Origin: an uncultured Clostridia bacterium
Lineage (GTDB): Bacteria > Bacillota > Clostridia > RGIG6154
NCBI GenBank assembly: GCA_934457515.1
Contig: CAKSHV010000011.1
Span: 1-12,776 of the forward strand
DNA length: 12,776 nucleotides
Direction: 5' to 3'
In this document: positions 1-7,065 of the stretch, piece after piece
How the letters are laid out: every line of letters begins with the position of its first letter
Position numbering within the stretch: position 1 is the first letter of the stretch
Notes under the pieces: generated by a model
What the model was told of the DNA's origin: nothing
The model's database searches: none
What the model saw: only the letters and a program-made list of their open reading frames with translations
Translations under genes and position numbers: made by a program

Positions 1-1
1 T

Positions 2-259
2 TCGCACGTTATGGGCTGCGGTCAGCAGAAAGGCAAACCCGAATACTACAGAGGTGTTGCGGTTGAAACAAACCTCTTGCCTAAGGTTCAGGTTGACATT
101 GTTGTAAGCAAAGTTCCGGTTCGTTCGGTTATTGAAACCGCGAAGAAAGTTCTGTACACAGGCCATATCGGCGACGGTAAGATTTTCGTATACGACGTTG
201 AAAATGTGGTTAAAATCAGAACGGGCGAAGAAGGATACGACGCTTTGCAGGATGACTAA
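2..259 (+). CDS. P-II family nitrogen regulatory protein (C-terminal part, 5' truncated)
   Basis: This is the last 85 residues of a P-II (GlnB/GlnK/NifI-like) signal protein; the reading frame is open to the window edge, so the true start lies outside. P-II trimers sense 2-oxoglutarate and ATP/ADP and bind targets such as ammonium channels or nitrogen enzymes. Visible signatures are a GCGQQKG stretch leading into the T-loop, a tyrosine pair in PEYYRG at the place of the modifiable T-loop tyrosine, LPKVQVDIVV, the B-loop TGHIGDGKIFV and the C-loop KIRTGE. The GCGxQKG wording is commoner in clostridial and NifI-type members than in enterobacterial GlnB, but the subtype cannot be settled without the N-terminus and upstream genes. 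A strong terminator follows within 30 bases, so this is the last gene of its transcript. Confidence 0.93.
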   Translation, partial: SHVMGCGQQKGKPEYYRGVAVETNLLPKVQVDIVVSKVPVRSVIETAKKVLYTGHIGDGKIFVYDVENVVKIRTGEEGYDALQDD

Positions 260-288
260 GCTTATATCTACCCCTATATAAAACTTAT

Positions 289-334
289 AAAGAACACCGA
301 GGCGGTTTTGTAATCGCCTCGGTGTTCTTTTTTA
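289..334 (+). terminator. Rho-independent terminator after the P-II gene
   Basis: A perfect 16-bp stem (289-304 with 315-330) encloses a 10-nt loop and runs straight into a T tract (328-333). It starts 30 bases after the P-II stop. On the minus strand the same stem is followed by a moderately T-rich stretch, so it may also serve the convergent FAD gene. Confidence 0.93.
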
Positions 335-349
335 GATTTTAGATAATAG

Positions 350-380
350 ATATAAGTCGCCCCTTGGGGGCGACTTATAT
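350..380. repeat. GC-cored intergenic hairpin between convergent genes
   Basis: Perfect 14-bp inverted repeat (350-363 and 367-380) with a 3-nt TTG loop and a CCCC/GGGG core. It lies 10 bases beyond the stop of the minus-strand FAD gene. Neither side has a clean T tract, so it is either a weak minus-strand terminator or 3'-end stabiliser, or a copy of an intergenic palindrome. Confidence 0.75.
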
Positions 381-390
381 TGTAAATGCA

Positions 391-2172
391 TTATTTTTCC
401 CGAAACATAATGTATTCGCGGATTTTTTCCGCCATGTCCTTGGTGTTTTCGTTGCCTTTTAAGGTAATGACTGACGAAAAGGCGGGGTTGTTTACGATTT
501 GCTTTGTCAAAAAGTCTGAAATGCCCTTTTTCCCGTCTTCGTTTTTATCCGCGATATCCAAAAGCGCAGCAACCGCGTTGGAAACAAGCTGGAACGAAAC
601 GTCCCGCGCGGCAAAATACATTTCGCTTTGCGGTGTTTTGCTTTCATCAAATGCGCCGCCGTCCGAAATCATTTGCTCTAAAATCGGAACTGCGCCGGTG
701 TCGCCCAGCCGACCGAGCAGGTAAATTGCCGAAACGCCGACGGTTTGCACATATTTAATGCTGGTTTTCGGCACGCGCATGTTTCGCTCCTGTGCGAACT
801 TGCGTAAAATCGGCACGGCGCGGGTATCGCCCGCAAGACCAAGCGCAAGCGCTGCGTTTTCATAAAGCAAGCCGCCCTCTTTAAGCCATGCATAAAGCAA
901 ATCACGCGTTTTTTCGTCTGCATTCCGCGCCGCCCAAATGCCGAAACCGCCGTATTCGGACTCTAAATTTTTCTTTAATTCCTCTGTTGTCTGCGGGAAA
1001 TGCGCTTTTTCGGTGCCTTCCTTGGTGCGCCGCCTGAAACCGACGTTGTTTTTTTCGTCCAAAGCGCCTGTTTCGGAAAGCAGAACTTTTAATTCTTCAT
1101 ACGGCACGTTTTTCGGCGTGCAATTGTGTTTAACCGAAAGATAAGCCATGTCGCCTGCCGCCTCGCCGCATTTTTCCATATCGCTCATCATGCGGACGGA
1201 GGAGGCAATCTCATGGTCGCAGCTTAAAACTCTGCCGCCGACAATTAATCCCTCGATTCCTTTCGGAATCAGCGCGCCCATGGGCACGGAAATGGACATG
1301 TTCACGCCCCAAAGTCCGCAGGCGATATACCAGTCTTTTAACTCTTTCCGCTCGAACGCAATGTCTTTTCCGTGGTTATCTATGTTCGAATACGCGTAAA
1401 AAATCGTATTTTCCGTTTGCGTGCCCGACAGCGCCTGCGTCAGCGTTACGGTCTGCTCGCCTTCTATCCGCGCACTTTCGCGCACGCCCGGCAGCGGTGC
1501 GTTTGCAAGATAGAGTTTTTCGTTTCCCCTCGGATATTTATCTTTTAAATACACAGGCAGGGTGTTTGCGCGAATCAGTTCGCGTGACATTTCTTTTGTG
1601 TTTTGCATGTTGATATGGCCCGCGTCCACATTTTCGATATAGGCGTGGGGTGCAGAAACAAAAACCGAGTTGGTGTAGGGCTGATACTGCCCGTCAAAGC
1701 CGCGTCCGCCCATAAAGGAGCAGCCCGCAAGGCGCGCCGCCTCGCCCTCGGCGGTTGCGTCAATCAGCACTTTTGTGTAGGCGGTGTGCATGGCGTTGTC
1801 TTTAAAATAGGTAATGCCCGCAACGGCGTTATTTTCTTTTAAAACCGAGGTTATGCGCGCACCGAACACAAATTCCGCGCCCGCCTGTACAGCGGCGCGC
1901 TCTAATGCAACGCCTTTTGCCGCGGCGGGAGCAGATCCGTTTGTTACATAAAGACTGTCCCGAAGTTTTTTGGCAGACTCGTTTATTTTTTCATACATGC
2001 CGCCTTTCGAGCCGAAATAATACGAGCAGATGCCGCCTGCCGTGCCGGTTCCGCCCATTTGATTTATTTTTTCAATGCCGAGAACCGAAAGCCCTTTTTC
2101 GGCGCAGCGAAGCATGGAAAGGGCGCCTGCCGTGCCGAGCCCGACCACAATTACATCATAATTTTTCTGCAT
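391..2172 (-). CDS. FAD-dependent oxidoreductase with C-terminal HEAT-like repeats
   Basis: A protein of about 593 residues in the FAD_oxidored-type family. The N-terminus carries a Rossmann dinucleotide-binding motif (GLGTAG, residues 11-16) ending in the ribose-binding acidic residue E34. A GGTGTAGG segment follows, and a second FAD contact region lies near residues 325-360 (GLIVGGRVLS, then a HEIASSVR..AAGD block). The last third is helical with repeated G-D-T-x-AVPIL units (about 440-530), typical of HEAT/PBS-lyase-like repeats. The ATG at 2172 was chosen because GGGAGGTG lies just upstream; an upstream TTG at 2190 would place that ribosome site inside the gene. The start overlaps the end of the preceding FAD gene by 17 bases, so translation is probably coupled. 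The substrate is unknown; family members oxidise varied small molecules. No secretion signal is seen. Confidence 0.85.
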   Translation of the reverse strand: MQKNYDVIVVGLGTAGALSMLRCAEKGLSVLGIEKINQMGGTGTAGGICSYYFGSKGGMYEKINESAKKLRDSLYVTNGSAPAAAKGVALERAAVQAGAEFVFGARITSVLKENNAVAGITYFKDNAMHTAYTKVLIDATAEGEAARLAGCSFMGGRGFDGQYQPYTNSVFVSAPHAYIENVDAGHINMQNTKEMSRELIRANTLPVYLKDKYPRGNEKLYLANAPLPGVRESARIEGEQTVTLTQALSGTQTENTIFYAYSNIDNHGKDIAFERKELKDWYIACGLWGVNMSISVPMGALIPKGIEGLIVGGRVLSCDHEIASSVRMMSDMEKCGEAAGDMAYLSVKHNCTPKNVPYEELKVLLSETGALDEKNNVGFRRRTKEGTEKAHFPQTTEELKKNLESEYGGFGIWAARNADEKTRDLLYAWLKEGGLLYENAALALGLAGDTRAVPILRKFAQERNMRVPKTSIKYVQTVGVSAIYLLGRLGDTGAVPILEQMISDGGAFDESKTPQSEMYFAARDVSFQLVSNAVAALLDIADKNEDGKKGISDFLTKQIVNNPAFSSVITLKGNENTKDMAEKIREYIMFREK

Positions 2173-2887
2173 ATGCCGCACCTCCCTCAAACGCGTCGGT
2201 TAAATTATAGAATCCGTCGGACGGCAAAAATGTGCCGTACGGCGCGCTTTGCATGTTGACTTGGTCGCGGTATGCAAAGGCGTTTGCCGTCATAATGATT
2301 TTTTCGCCGTCTGTTTTGGCACGCTTTAACGCCTTTTCCCGCGCGGTGTACCAAGTGTCTTCCTCTTTAAGCGCAACAATGCTGCAGCCCGCGCCGGTGA
2401 TTTCGTTTTGTATGTCCCCTTTTCCCTGCACGGTTGTGCAAAGGCATTTTTCGCGCGGAAATGTGCAAAACACGCCGGTTGACGTGGTGTCGATTATCGT
2501 TTTAACGGTCAGATTATAAAACCCCTCCGATTCGAACAGGGTAACCAAATAGCCGTCATCTTTTATTTGAATGTCGGTCACAACGGTGTTTAAGCGCACG
2601 TCTGTGCCCTTCTCTTTTAAAAGAGCGGACAGTACAAACACGGCGGGCTGGGCATATATCTCGCCGTTTTCATTTAAAAGTCCGCGTTTTTTTAGCTCAC
2701 ATTCGAATGTTTTGCCCAAATCCGTACAAAACTGCGTTTTTTTCGGGCGTTTTTGGTTCATGCTTTGCGCAAATTCCGAGCCCAAAACAAACCCGCTTTC
2801 CGCAACAATTACTTTTTTATTGCTGTTTAGCGCAATGGCACAGCCGCAAAATGTTGCGCCGATTACCAGAATATCTGCCATATGCAC
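2156..2887 (-). CDS. Short FAD-dependent oxidoreductase-like protein
   Basis: A 243-residue protein with an N-terminal Rossmann fold (ADILVIGATFCG) in which the middle glycine of GxGxxG is a threonine, followed by the acidic end of strand 2 (VIVAES) and an IDTTSTG segment like the IDATAEG of the downstream gene. It is far shorter than usual family members, but its end (a GTFLPSDGFYNL..GGAAYAEKL stretch) looks like the closing FAD-contact strand and helix, so it may be complete rather than truncated. The start is GTG 2887, eight bases after GGAGG within a near-perfect GGAGGTGATT site; ATG 2881, two codons in, is the alternative. A TTG at 2941 lies in the -35 box and is ruled out. It is probably co-transcribed with the larger FAD gene. 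The function is unknown: it could be a partner subunit or a second enzyme acting on a related substrate. Confidence 0.75.
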   Translation of the reverse strand: MHMADILVIGATFCGCAIALNSNKKVIVAESGFVLGSEFAQSMNQKRPKKTQFCTDLGKTFECELKKRGLLNENGEIYAQPAVFVLSALLKEKGTDVRLNTVVTDIQIKDDGYLVTLFESEGFYNLTVKTIIDTTSTGVFCTFPREKCLCTTVQGKGDIQNEITGAGCSIVALKEEDTWYTAREKALKRAKTDGEKIIMTANAFAYRDQVNMQSAPYGTFLPSDGFYNLTDAFEGGAAYAEKL

Positions 2888-2912
2888 GGCAATCACCTCC
2901 GATTTGCTTAAA

Positions 2913-2941
2913 AGTATACCACAAAAAGAATTAAAAAGCAA
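2913..2941 (-). promoter_or_regulatory. Promoter of the two-gene FAD operon
   Basis: On the minus strand, -35 TTGCTT (2936-2941) and -10 TATACT (2913-2918) are separated by exactly 17 bases. The expected transcript start near 2906 leaves a short leader with GGAGGTGATT (2891-2900) before the GTG start. It lies after the lysR stop, so the FAD genes can be transcribed independently of lysR. Confidence 0.7.
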
Positions 2942-2961
2942 TGGTTTTTAGTATAAATGTT

Positions 2962-3852
2962 TTATTTTTCGGGCACGTCGAACAGATTATGCTCTTTCTG
3001 GCAGTTTAAAATGAAGTCGATAAACCGCTGTGCTGCGGCAGACAACGCTTTTTTGTTTTTATACGCCAGCGCGATTGTTCGTTTTACGGGTGCGGACAGC
3101 GGACGGCTGACAATGCCCGAGCGCACGTTTTGCAAAACCAGCCGATATAAAAGCGAAACGCCCAAGCCCTGCTCGACCATGCTCATAATGGTGTAGTCGT
3201 CCAAAACCTCATACTGGGTGTTCGGCAAGATGTTTTCGCTTTGAAAAGCACGGAGCGGCACGCTTTCGTCCCCCTCGCCAAGCAGAATGTACGGTTCTTT
3301 TGCAAGGTCTGTAAGGGAAACGGTTTGCTTTTTGGCAAGCGGGTGGTTCGGGGGCAAAACGGCGCGCATTTCGTCTTCGGCGAGGGGAATGACCGTCAGA
3401 TTCCCCGCAAGGTCGGCGTTAACAAAGCCGAAATCCACCCTGCCCTCTGCAATCCAGTTGGATATGCCGGTGTACTCGCCTTGCAGAAGTTCAAACTGCA
3501 CCGAGGGGTACAGCGCTTTAAACGCTTTTATAACGCGCGGCAAAACATTGCGGCTGACGCTTGTGAACGTGCCGATTCTTATGTTTCCGCCCTTTAGCCC
3601 CTGCATTTCTTCTTTTTTAGCCAAAAGTTCGCGGCGCGCAGAACAAATGGCGCGGATGTAGGGCAGGTATTCCTCGCCGGTCGGCGTAAGAGTAACGCCC
3701 GCTTTCGAGCGCAAAAGCAGCGTTGCGGAAAGCTCGTCCTCTAATGTGTGCACCATCTGGCTGACTGCCGACTGGGTGTAGTTTAGCCGCTCTGCCGCCC
3801 TTGAAAAACTGCCGCACTCGGTTACCGTGATAAAAACTTCATAGCGGTTCAT
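2962..3852 (-). CDS. LysR-family transcriptional regulator
   Basis: A 296-residue LysR-type regulator, the usual length for the family. The N-terminal winged helix-turn-helix is clear (SFSRAAERLNYTQSAVSQMV, then LEDELSATLLLR and the LTPTGEEYLPY linker start), followed by a two-lobed substrate-binding effector domain from about residue 90 (GNIRIGTFTSVSRNVLPRVI) to the end, including EGRVDFGFV and VEQGLGVSLLYR. ATG 3852 was chosen over the adjacent TTG 3855 because AGGAGGG lies at the right distance. It is divergent from azlC across a 122-base gap holding a perfect palindrome, which points to control of azlCD and of itself. The effector is unknown; an amino acid would suit azlCD. The FAD genes lie downstream on the same strand but have their own promoter. 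Confidence 0.93.
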   Translation of the reverse strand: MNRYEVFITVTECGSFSRAAERLNYTQSAVSQMVHTLEDELSATLLLRSKAGVTLTPTGEEYLPYIRAICSARRELLAKKEEMQGLKGGNIRIGTFTSVSRNVLPRVIKAFKALYPSVQFELLQGEYTGISNWIAEGRVDFGFVNADLAGNLTVIPLAEDEMRAVLPPNHPLAKKQTVSLTDLAKEPYILLGEGDESVPLRAFQSENILPNTQYEVLDDYTIMSMVEQGLGVSLLYRLVLQNVRSGIVSRPLSAPVKRTIALAYKNKKALSAAAQRFIDFILNCQKEHNLFDVPEK

Positions 3853-3873
3853 CAAATCCCTCCTATGTATAAG

Positions 3874-3893
3874 TAATTCTTATATAAGAATTA
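3874..3893. promoter_or_regulatory. Perfect 20-bp palindrome, likely LysR operator
   Basis: TAATTCTTATATAAGAATTA is its own reverse complement and contains the ATTC-N8-GAAT form common for LysR sites. It is centred about 56 bases upstream of the expected azlC start, where LysR proteins usually bind to activate, and downstream of the lysR promoter, where binding would repress lysR. A second GAAT-N7-ATTC dyad (3888-3902) overlaps its right arm and abuts the azlC -35 box, resembling an activation subsite. Confidence 0.75.
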
Positions 3894-3904
3894 GAAATAT
3901 TCGT

Positions 3905-3933
3905 TTGACTTCTTTATTATAACCTGTTACAAT
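3905..3933 (+). promoter_or_regulatory. azlCD promoter
   Basis: TTGACT (3905-3910) and TACAAT (3928-3933) are separated by 17 bases, each one mismatch from consensus. The leader to the azlC ATG is only about 35 bases, too short for a T-box or riboswitch, so control is likely at initiation by LysR. Confidence 0.75.
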
Positions 3934-3944
3934 GGTTTTTGCAA
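3916..3944 (-). promoter_or_regulatory. lysR promoter, overlapping the azlC promoter
   Basis: On the minus strand, TTGCAA (3939-3944), 17 bases, then a perfect TATAAT (3916-3921). It physically overlaps the oppositely directed azlC promoter, so polymerase binding at the two should be mutually exclusive. The 3874-3893 palindrome lies in its early transcribed region. Confidence 0.7.
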
Positions 3945-3974
3945 GAGAAAAGTGAAAAAACGGGGGCAGTATAG

Positions 3975-4703
3975 ATGGAAAACGCGACAATGCGGTGGTT
4001 TAAGAAAGGATTAAAAGACGGAATCCCGATCGCGCTCGGCTATTTTGTGGTGGCGTTTACTTTGGGAATCGCAGCGAAAAATGCGGGTCTTACCGCGCTG
4101 CAAGCGACTTTGGCGAGTTTAACCACAAACGCGTCGGCGGGTGAATACGCGGCGTTTACCTTAATGGCGGCGGGCGCAAGCTATGCCGAAATGGCGCTGA
4201 TGACGCTGGTTGTGAGTGCAAGATACCTGCTTATGTCCTGCTCGCTCAGCCAGAAAATAGACCCTGCTTTGCCCTTGCGGCACAGGCTTGGCATCGGCGC
4301 GGATTTAACCGATGAGATTTTCGGCATTTGTTCTGCCGTTCCGGGCAAGCTGAACCCGTTTTATACATACGGCGCCGTTGCGGTTGCTGCGCCCGGCTGG
4401 GCAATCGGCACATATTTCGGTGTTTTAATGGGAAATGTTCTGCCTGCCAACGTAGTAAGTGCTTTAAGCGTTGGGCTTTTCGGCATGTTTATTGCAATTG
4501 TTGTGCCGCCCGCACGCAAAAACAAGGTGATTGCGGGGTTAGTTGCCGTTTCCATGGCAGCAAGCTTTTTGTCTGCCAAATACATTCCGTATTTAAACAC
4601 GCTTTCAGCGGGCACGCGCATTATACTGCTTACATTGGTGATTGCAGGGCTTGCCGCGGCAATATTCCCGATTCAAGAGGAGGAGAAAGAGCATGCAGCA
4701 TAA
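3975..4703 (+). CDS. azlC: AzlC family branched-chain amino acid exporter, large subunit
   Basis: A 242-residue polytopic inner membrane protein. AzlC, together with AzlD, exports branched-chain amino acids or toxic analogues such as azaleucine. Family marks include GIPIALGYFVVAFTLG near the N-terminus, the SARYLLMSCSL block around residues 81-91 (the NARHxLxS-like motif), LTDEIFGI around 110-117 and several hydrophobic spans in the second half (about 130-150, 155-178, 185-203, 212-232). Length matches the family. The gene ends in a charged QEEEKEH tail that overlaps the azlD start by 11 bases, so the two are translationally linked. The ribosome site ahead of ATG 3975 is a weak G-run (3962-3966). 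Divergent from a LysR gene that is its probable regulator. The exact substrate is not shown by sequence. Confidence 0.92.
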   Translation: MENATMRWFKKGLKDGIPIALGYFVVAFTLGIAAKNAGLTALQATLASLTTNASAGEYAAFTLMAAGASYAEMALMTLVVSARYLLMSCSLSQKIDPALPLRHRLGIGADLTDEIFGICSAVPGKLNPFYTYGAVAVAAPGWAIGTYFGVLMGNVLPANVVSALSVGLFGMFIAIVVPPARKNKVIAGLVAVSMAASFLSAKYIPYLNTLSAGTRIILLTLVIAGLAAAIFPIQEEEKEHAA

Positions 4704-4998
4704 TATGTGGATTTACATTTTGGTAATGGCGCTTACGACCTACCTCATTCGTGTGCTGCCGCTGACCTTAATCCGGAGGGAAATCAAAAACAAGTTTTTA
4801 CGCTCGTTTTTGCAGTATGTGCCCTATGTAACGCTGTCGGTCATGACGGTGCCGGACATTATAGACACGCCTGCTTCGCCTGCTGCGGGGGTTGCAGCAC
4901 TTATTGTGGGCGTGGTTCTTGCGTGGAGACAGAAAGGCTTGTTTACCGTGGCGGTCGCCTGCTGCGCGGTTGTGTTTGTGATTGAATTGTTTATTTAA
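4693..4998 (+). CDS. azlD: AzlD family branched-chain amino acid exporter, small subunit
   Basis: A 101-residue protein with four hydrophobic spans, the partner of AzlC in the two-part exporter. The family pattern is seen in MALTTYLIRVLPLTL near the start and FLQYVPYVTLSVMTVPDII around residues 36-54. ATG 4693 is chosen because AGGAGG (4678-4683) precedes it by 9 bases and the protein then has the usual AzlD length; upstream in-frame starts would add a tail from within azlC. The start overlaps the azlC stop by 11 bases. A terminator follows 12 bases after the stop, closing a two-gene operon. Confidence 0.92.
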   Translation: MQHNMWIYILVMALTTYLIRVLPLTLIRREIKNKFLRSFLQYVPYVTLSVMTVPDIIDTPASPAAGVAALIVGVVLAWRQKGLFTVAVACCAVVFVIELFI

Positions 4999-5010
4999 AG
5001 GAAACTTTAA

Positions 5011-5042
5011 GGAGTTTGTGATTTCCGCAAACTCCCTTTTAT
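5011..5042 (+). terminator. Terminator after azlD, possibly bidirectional
   Basis: A 10-bp stem (5011-5020 with 5026-5035, one G-T pair) with a 5-nt loop is followed by TTTTATTTT. It overlaps the end of the convergent spmB gene, so it may serve both strands, though the minus-strand tail (TTAAAGTTT) is weaker. Confidence 0.85.
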
Positions 5043-5563
5043 TTTAACAAAAGCAGACGTACGGCGATGACTGCGCCGAGCATGCCTGTAAGGTCGGCAA
5101 TCAGGGCGGCTTTCACGGTGTGGCGGATTTTGGTAATCCGCGCCGCGCCGTAGTAAACGGCGATGGTGTAAAACGTGGTTTCGGTTGAGCCCATCATAAC
5201 CGAGGCGCACGCTCCCACAAACGAATCGGGCGAAAAGTTTTCGAAAATATCGGTTATCACCGCCAGGGCACCGCTGCCCGAAATGGGGCGCATGAGCATA
5301 AGCGGCAAAAGCTCGGACGGAATGCCCAAAAGGGACGTAATCGGCTTTGCTAAAACGGTTAAGGCTTCAAAAACGCCCGAGGCACGCAGCATGCCCACCG
5401 AAACGATGAGCCCCAAAAGGGCGGGAAAGATTTTTAGCATGGTGGAAAGTCCGTCTTTTGCTCCCTCCATGAACACATCATACACCTGCACTTTTTGCAC
5501 CAAACCGTATACCAAAATGCCCAAAATCATGGCGGGCACGCACAAAATGCCGATGATTGCCAT
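5039..5563 (-). CDS. spmB: Spore maturation protein B
   Basis: A 174-residue integral membrane protein of the nucleoside-recognition (Gate) fold, close to the length of Bacillus subtilis SpmB. In that organism SpmA and SpmB are needed for full dehydration of the spore core and for heat resistance. Visible features are an N-terminal membrane span, a KIFPALLGLIVSVGMLRASG Gate segment (about residues 44-63), PISGSGALAVITDIFE (about 93-108), GSTETTFYTIAVYYGA (about 124-139) and a C-terminal membrane span. ATG 5563 is preceded by GAGGGG at about 5 bases. It lies 50 bases after spmA on the same strand with no promoter or terminator apparent between, so the pair is an operon. Confidence 0.93.
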   Translation of the reverse strand: MAIIGILCVPAMILGILVYGLVQKVQVYDVFMEGAKDGLSTMLKIFPALLGLIVSVGMLRASGVFEALTVLAKPITSLLGIPSELLPLMLMRPISGSGALAVITDIFENFSPDSFVGACASVMMGSTETTFYTIAVYYGAARITKIRHTVKAALIADLTGMLGAVIAVRLLLLK

Positions 5564-5613
5564 TAAAACCCCTCGTTTCTATTTATATTCCGCAAGCTGC
5601 GGACGGTGCGATT

Positions 5614-6189
5614 TTACATCCTCTTCTTTTCGAAAAGCTTTGCGGCGGCTATCCCCATGACTGCCGCAACAATTGAAGTTATCCAAACGGCGGGCAGAAT
5701 GATATATGGGTCTTTCGAGCCGTAAGACGCACGCAGGGCAAGCAAGGTGGAGGGAATTAGCTGAATGGACGCGGTGTTTAACACCACAAACAGGCACATA
5801 TCGTTGGTCGCCGTCCGTTTCCCGCCATTTTCCTCGCTCATTTTTTCCATCGCCTTTAAGCCGAACGGCGTTGCCGCGTTGCCGATTCCGAAAATGTTTG
5901 CCGTTATATTCATTAAAATCGCCTCTTTGGTATCCTCCCGCTTAACCCCTTTAAACAGGCGGGAAATCAGGGGTTTCATGACTTTGGAGAGCTTTCCGAT
6001 TAAGCCCGATTCTTCTGCAATCCGCATCAGTCCCATCCAAAAACACATCACGCCCAAAATCGATAAAACCGTTTCAACCGCCGTCTTGGCGCTGTCCATT
6101 GCCTCGGTCGCGGTTTCGCTTATTTTTCCGGTAAATAAACTCACAATAACGGACAAAACTATCAATCCCGCCCAAATGTAATTCATCAT
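5614..6189 (-). CDS. spmA: Spore maturation protein A
   Basis: A 191-residue membrane protein of the nucleoside-recognition (Gate) family, matching SpmA in length and partner to SpmB. Recognisable parts are the N-terminal span (IWAGLIVLSVIVSLFTG), the Gate core LGVMCFWMGLMRIAEESGLI (about residues 45-64) and the NIFGIGNAATPFGLKAMEKM block (about 98-117). Two adjacent ATGs (6189 and 6186) are possible starts; the ribosome site is poor (AAAGGCGG). Upstream on the minus strand there is a perfect TATAAT (6219-6224) but no good -35 at 17 bases (GAATTT), which would fit a promoter for an alternative sporulation sigma factor or activator-dependent control, although I cannot match a specific sigma consensus. 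The presence of spmAB suggests a spore-forming lineage. Confidence 0.93.
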   Translation of the reverse strand: MMNYIWAGLIVLSVIVSLFTGKISETATEAMDSAKTAVETVLSILGVMCFWMGLMRIAEESGLIGKLSKVMKPLISRLFKGVKREDTKEAILMNITANIFGIGNAATPFGLKAMEKMSEENGGKRTATNDMCLFVVLNTASIQLIPSTLLALRASYGSKDPYIILPAVWITSIVAAVMGIAAAKLFEKKRM

Positions 6190-6237
6190 GTTAAAAGCCC
6201 GCCTTTCTCATCTTTTTCATTATATTTAAAAAAAACA

Positions 6238-6266
6238 TTGAAAATTCCACGTATATGTAGTATAAT
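6238..6266 (+). promoter_or_regulatory. upp promoter
   Basis: TTGAAA (6238-6243), 17 bases, then a perfect TATAAT (6261-6266). The leader to the upp start is short (about 25 bases) and contains GGAGG (6285-6289) seven bases before the ATG. No attenuator or riboswitch fits in it. Confidence 0.85.
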
Positions 6267-6296
6267 AGAAAAAAGATACGTTTTGGAGGAGATAAA

Positions 6297-6926
6297 ATGA
6301 GCACGTTACATGTTATGAACCACCCGATGATTACACATAAGCTAACTTTAATGCGCAGCGTAGACACAAGCTCCAAGGATTTCCGCGAGCTTTTGAACGA
6401 AATTTCTATGCTGATGGCATATGAGGTTACGCGCGACCTGCCGCTGACCGATGCGGAAGTGGAAACTCCGCTGCAGAAAGCGACATTCCAGGTAATCGAC
6501 GGTAAAAAAATCGTTGTTGTTCCCATTCTTCGCGCAGGCCTTGGTATGGTGGACGGCATTTTGAAGCTGGTTCCGGTTGCTCGCGTAGGTCACATCGGTT
6601 TGTACAGAGATCCCGACACCCACGAGCCTGTGGAATACTACTGCAAGCTGCCCAAGCACATTGACAAGCGCCAGGTAATCGTGGTTGACCCCATGCTCGC
6701 AACGGGCGGCAGCGCGATTGCAGCGATTAAATTTATCAAAGACCGCGGCGGAAAGGATATTAAGCTGATGAACTTAGTTGCAGCGCCCGAGGGCGTGAAG
6801 GCTGTTCAGGAGGCACATCCGGACGTTGACATTTACGTTGCGGCTGTGGACGAGTGTCTGAACAAAAATGCATACATTCTCCCCGGTCTCGGCGATGCGG
6901 GCGACAGAATTTTCGGCACGAAATAA
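6297..6926 (+). CDS. upp: Uracil phosphoribosyltransferase
   Basis: A 209-residue enzyme that makes UMP and pyrophosphate from uracil and PRPP in pyrimidine salvage, in the cytoplasm. Length equals that of typical bacterial Upp. The PRPP-binding loop is [10 protein letters not shown] (residues 131-140); the uracil-binding C-terminal segment is [12 protein letters not shown] (193-204); [12 protein letters not shown] (73-84) and the HIGLYRD turn (99-105) are also family marks. ATG 6297 has an ideal GGAGG seven bases upstream and its own consensus promoter. A terminator follows 17 bases after the stop, so it is monocistronic. It sits divergent from spmA with no evident functional link. Identity is secure. 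Confidence 0.97.
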   Translation: MSTLHVMNHPMITHKLTLMRSVDTSSKDFRELLNEISMLMAYEVTRDLPLTDAEVETPLQKATFQVIDGKKIVVVPILRAGLGMVDGILKLVPVARVGHIGLYRDPDTHEPVEYYCKLPKHIDKRQVIVVDPMLATGGSAIAAIKFIKDRGGKDIKLMNLVAAPEGVKAVQEAHPDVDIYVAAVDECLNKNAYILPGLGDAGDRIFGTK

Positions 6927-6941
6927 TTTGATGTAAAAAAG

Positions 6942-6994
6942 AAGGACTGTTTCAAAAGGCCGATTGGCTTTTTGAAACAGTCCCTTTTGTTTTG
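6942..6994 (+). terminator. Rho-independent terminator after upp
   Basis: An 18-bp stem (6944-6961 with 6966-6983, one G-T pair) closes a GATT tetraloop and is followed by CTTTTGTTTT. Confidence 0.92.
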
Positions 6995-7011
6995 CTGCAA
7001 AAATATAAGAA

Positions 7012-7038
7012 TCGGCGCACCCCCCGGGGGTGCGCCGA
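7012..7038 (-). terminator. GC-rich hairpin, likely terminator of the YycH operon
   Basis: Perfect 13-bp inverted repeat (7012-7024 and 7026-7038) of almost pure G and C, with a single-base centre as written (the innermost pairs must open in RNA). On the minus strand it lies 27 bases after the YycH stop and is followed by TTCTTATATTTTT, which suits termination of that operon. It resembles the CCCC/GGGG-cored hairpin at 350-380 in build and position. Confidence 0.7.
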
Positions 7039-7065
7039 CAAAATAGTGAAAATCCTTTCTTGCGT

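Noticed and set aside
386..724. Open frame antisense to the large FAD gene
   Set aside because: A shadow of the real gene, whose product has clear family motifs; same holds for the other antisense frames over lysR, spmAB, yycH and parB.
2888..2941. TTG start extending the short FAD protein by 18 codons
   Set aside because: This start lies within the -35 box and the extension covers the promoter and ribosome site.
3934..3974. Possible leader riboswitch or T-box before azlC
   Set aside because: The leader is about 35 bases, far too short, and has no terminator/antiterminator pair.
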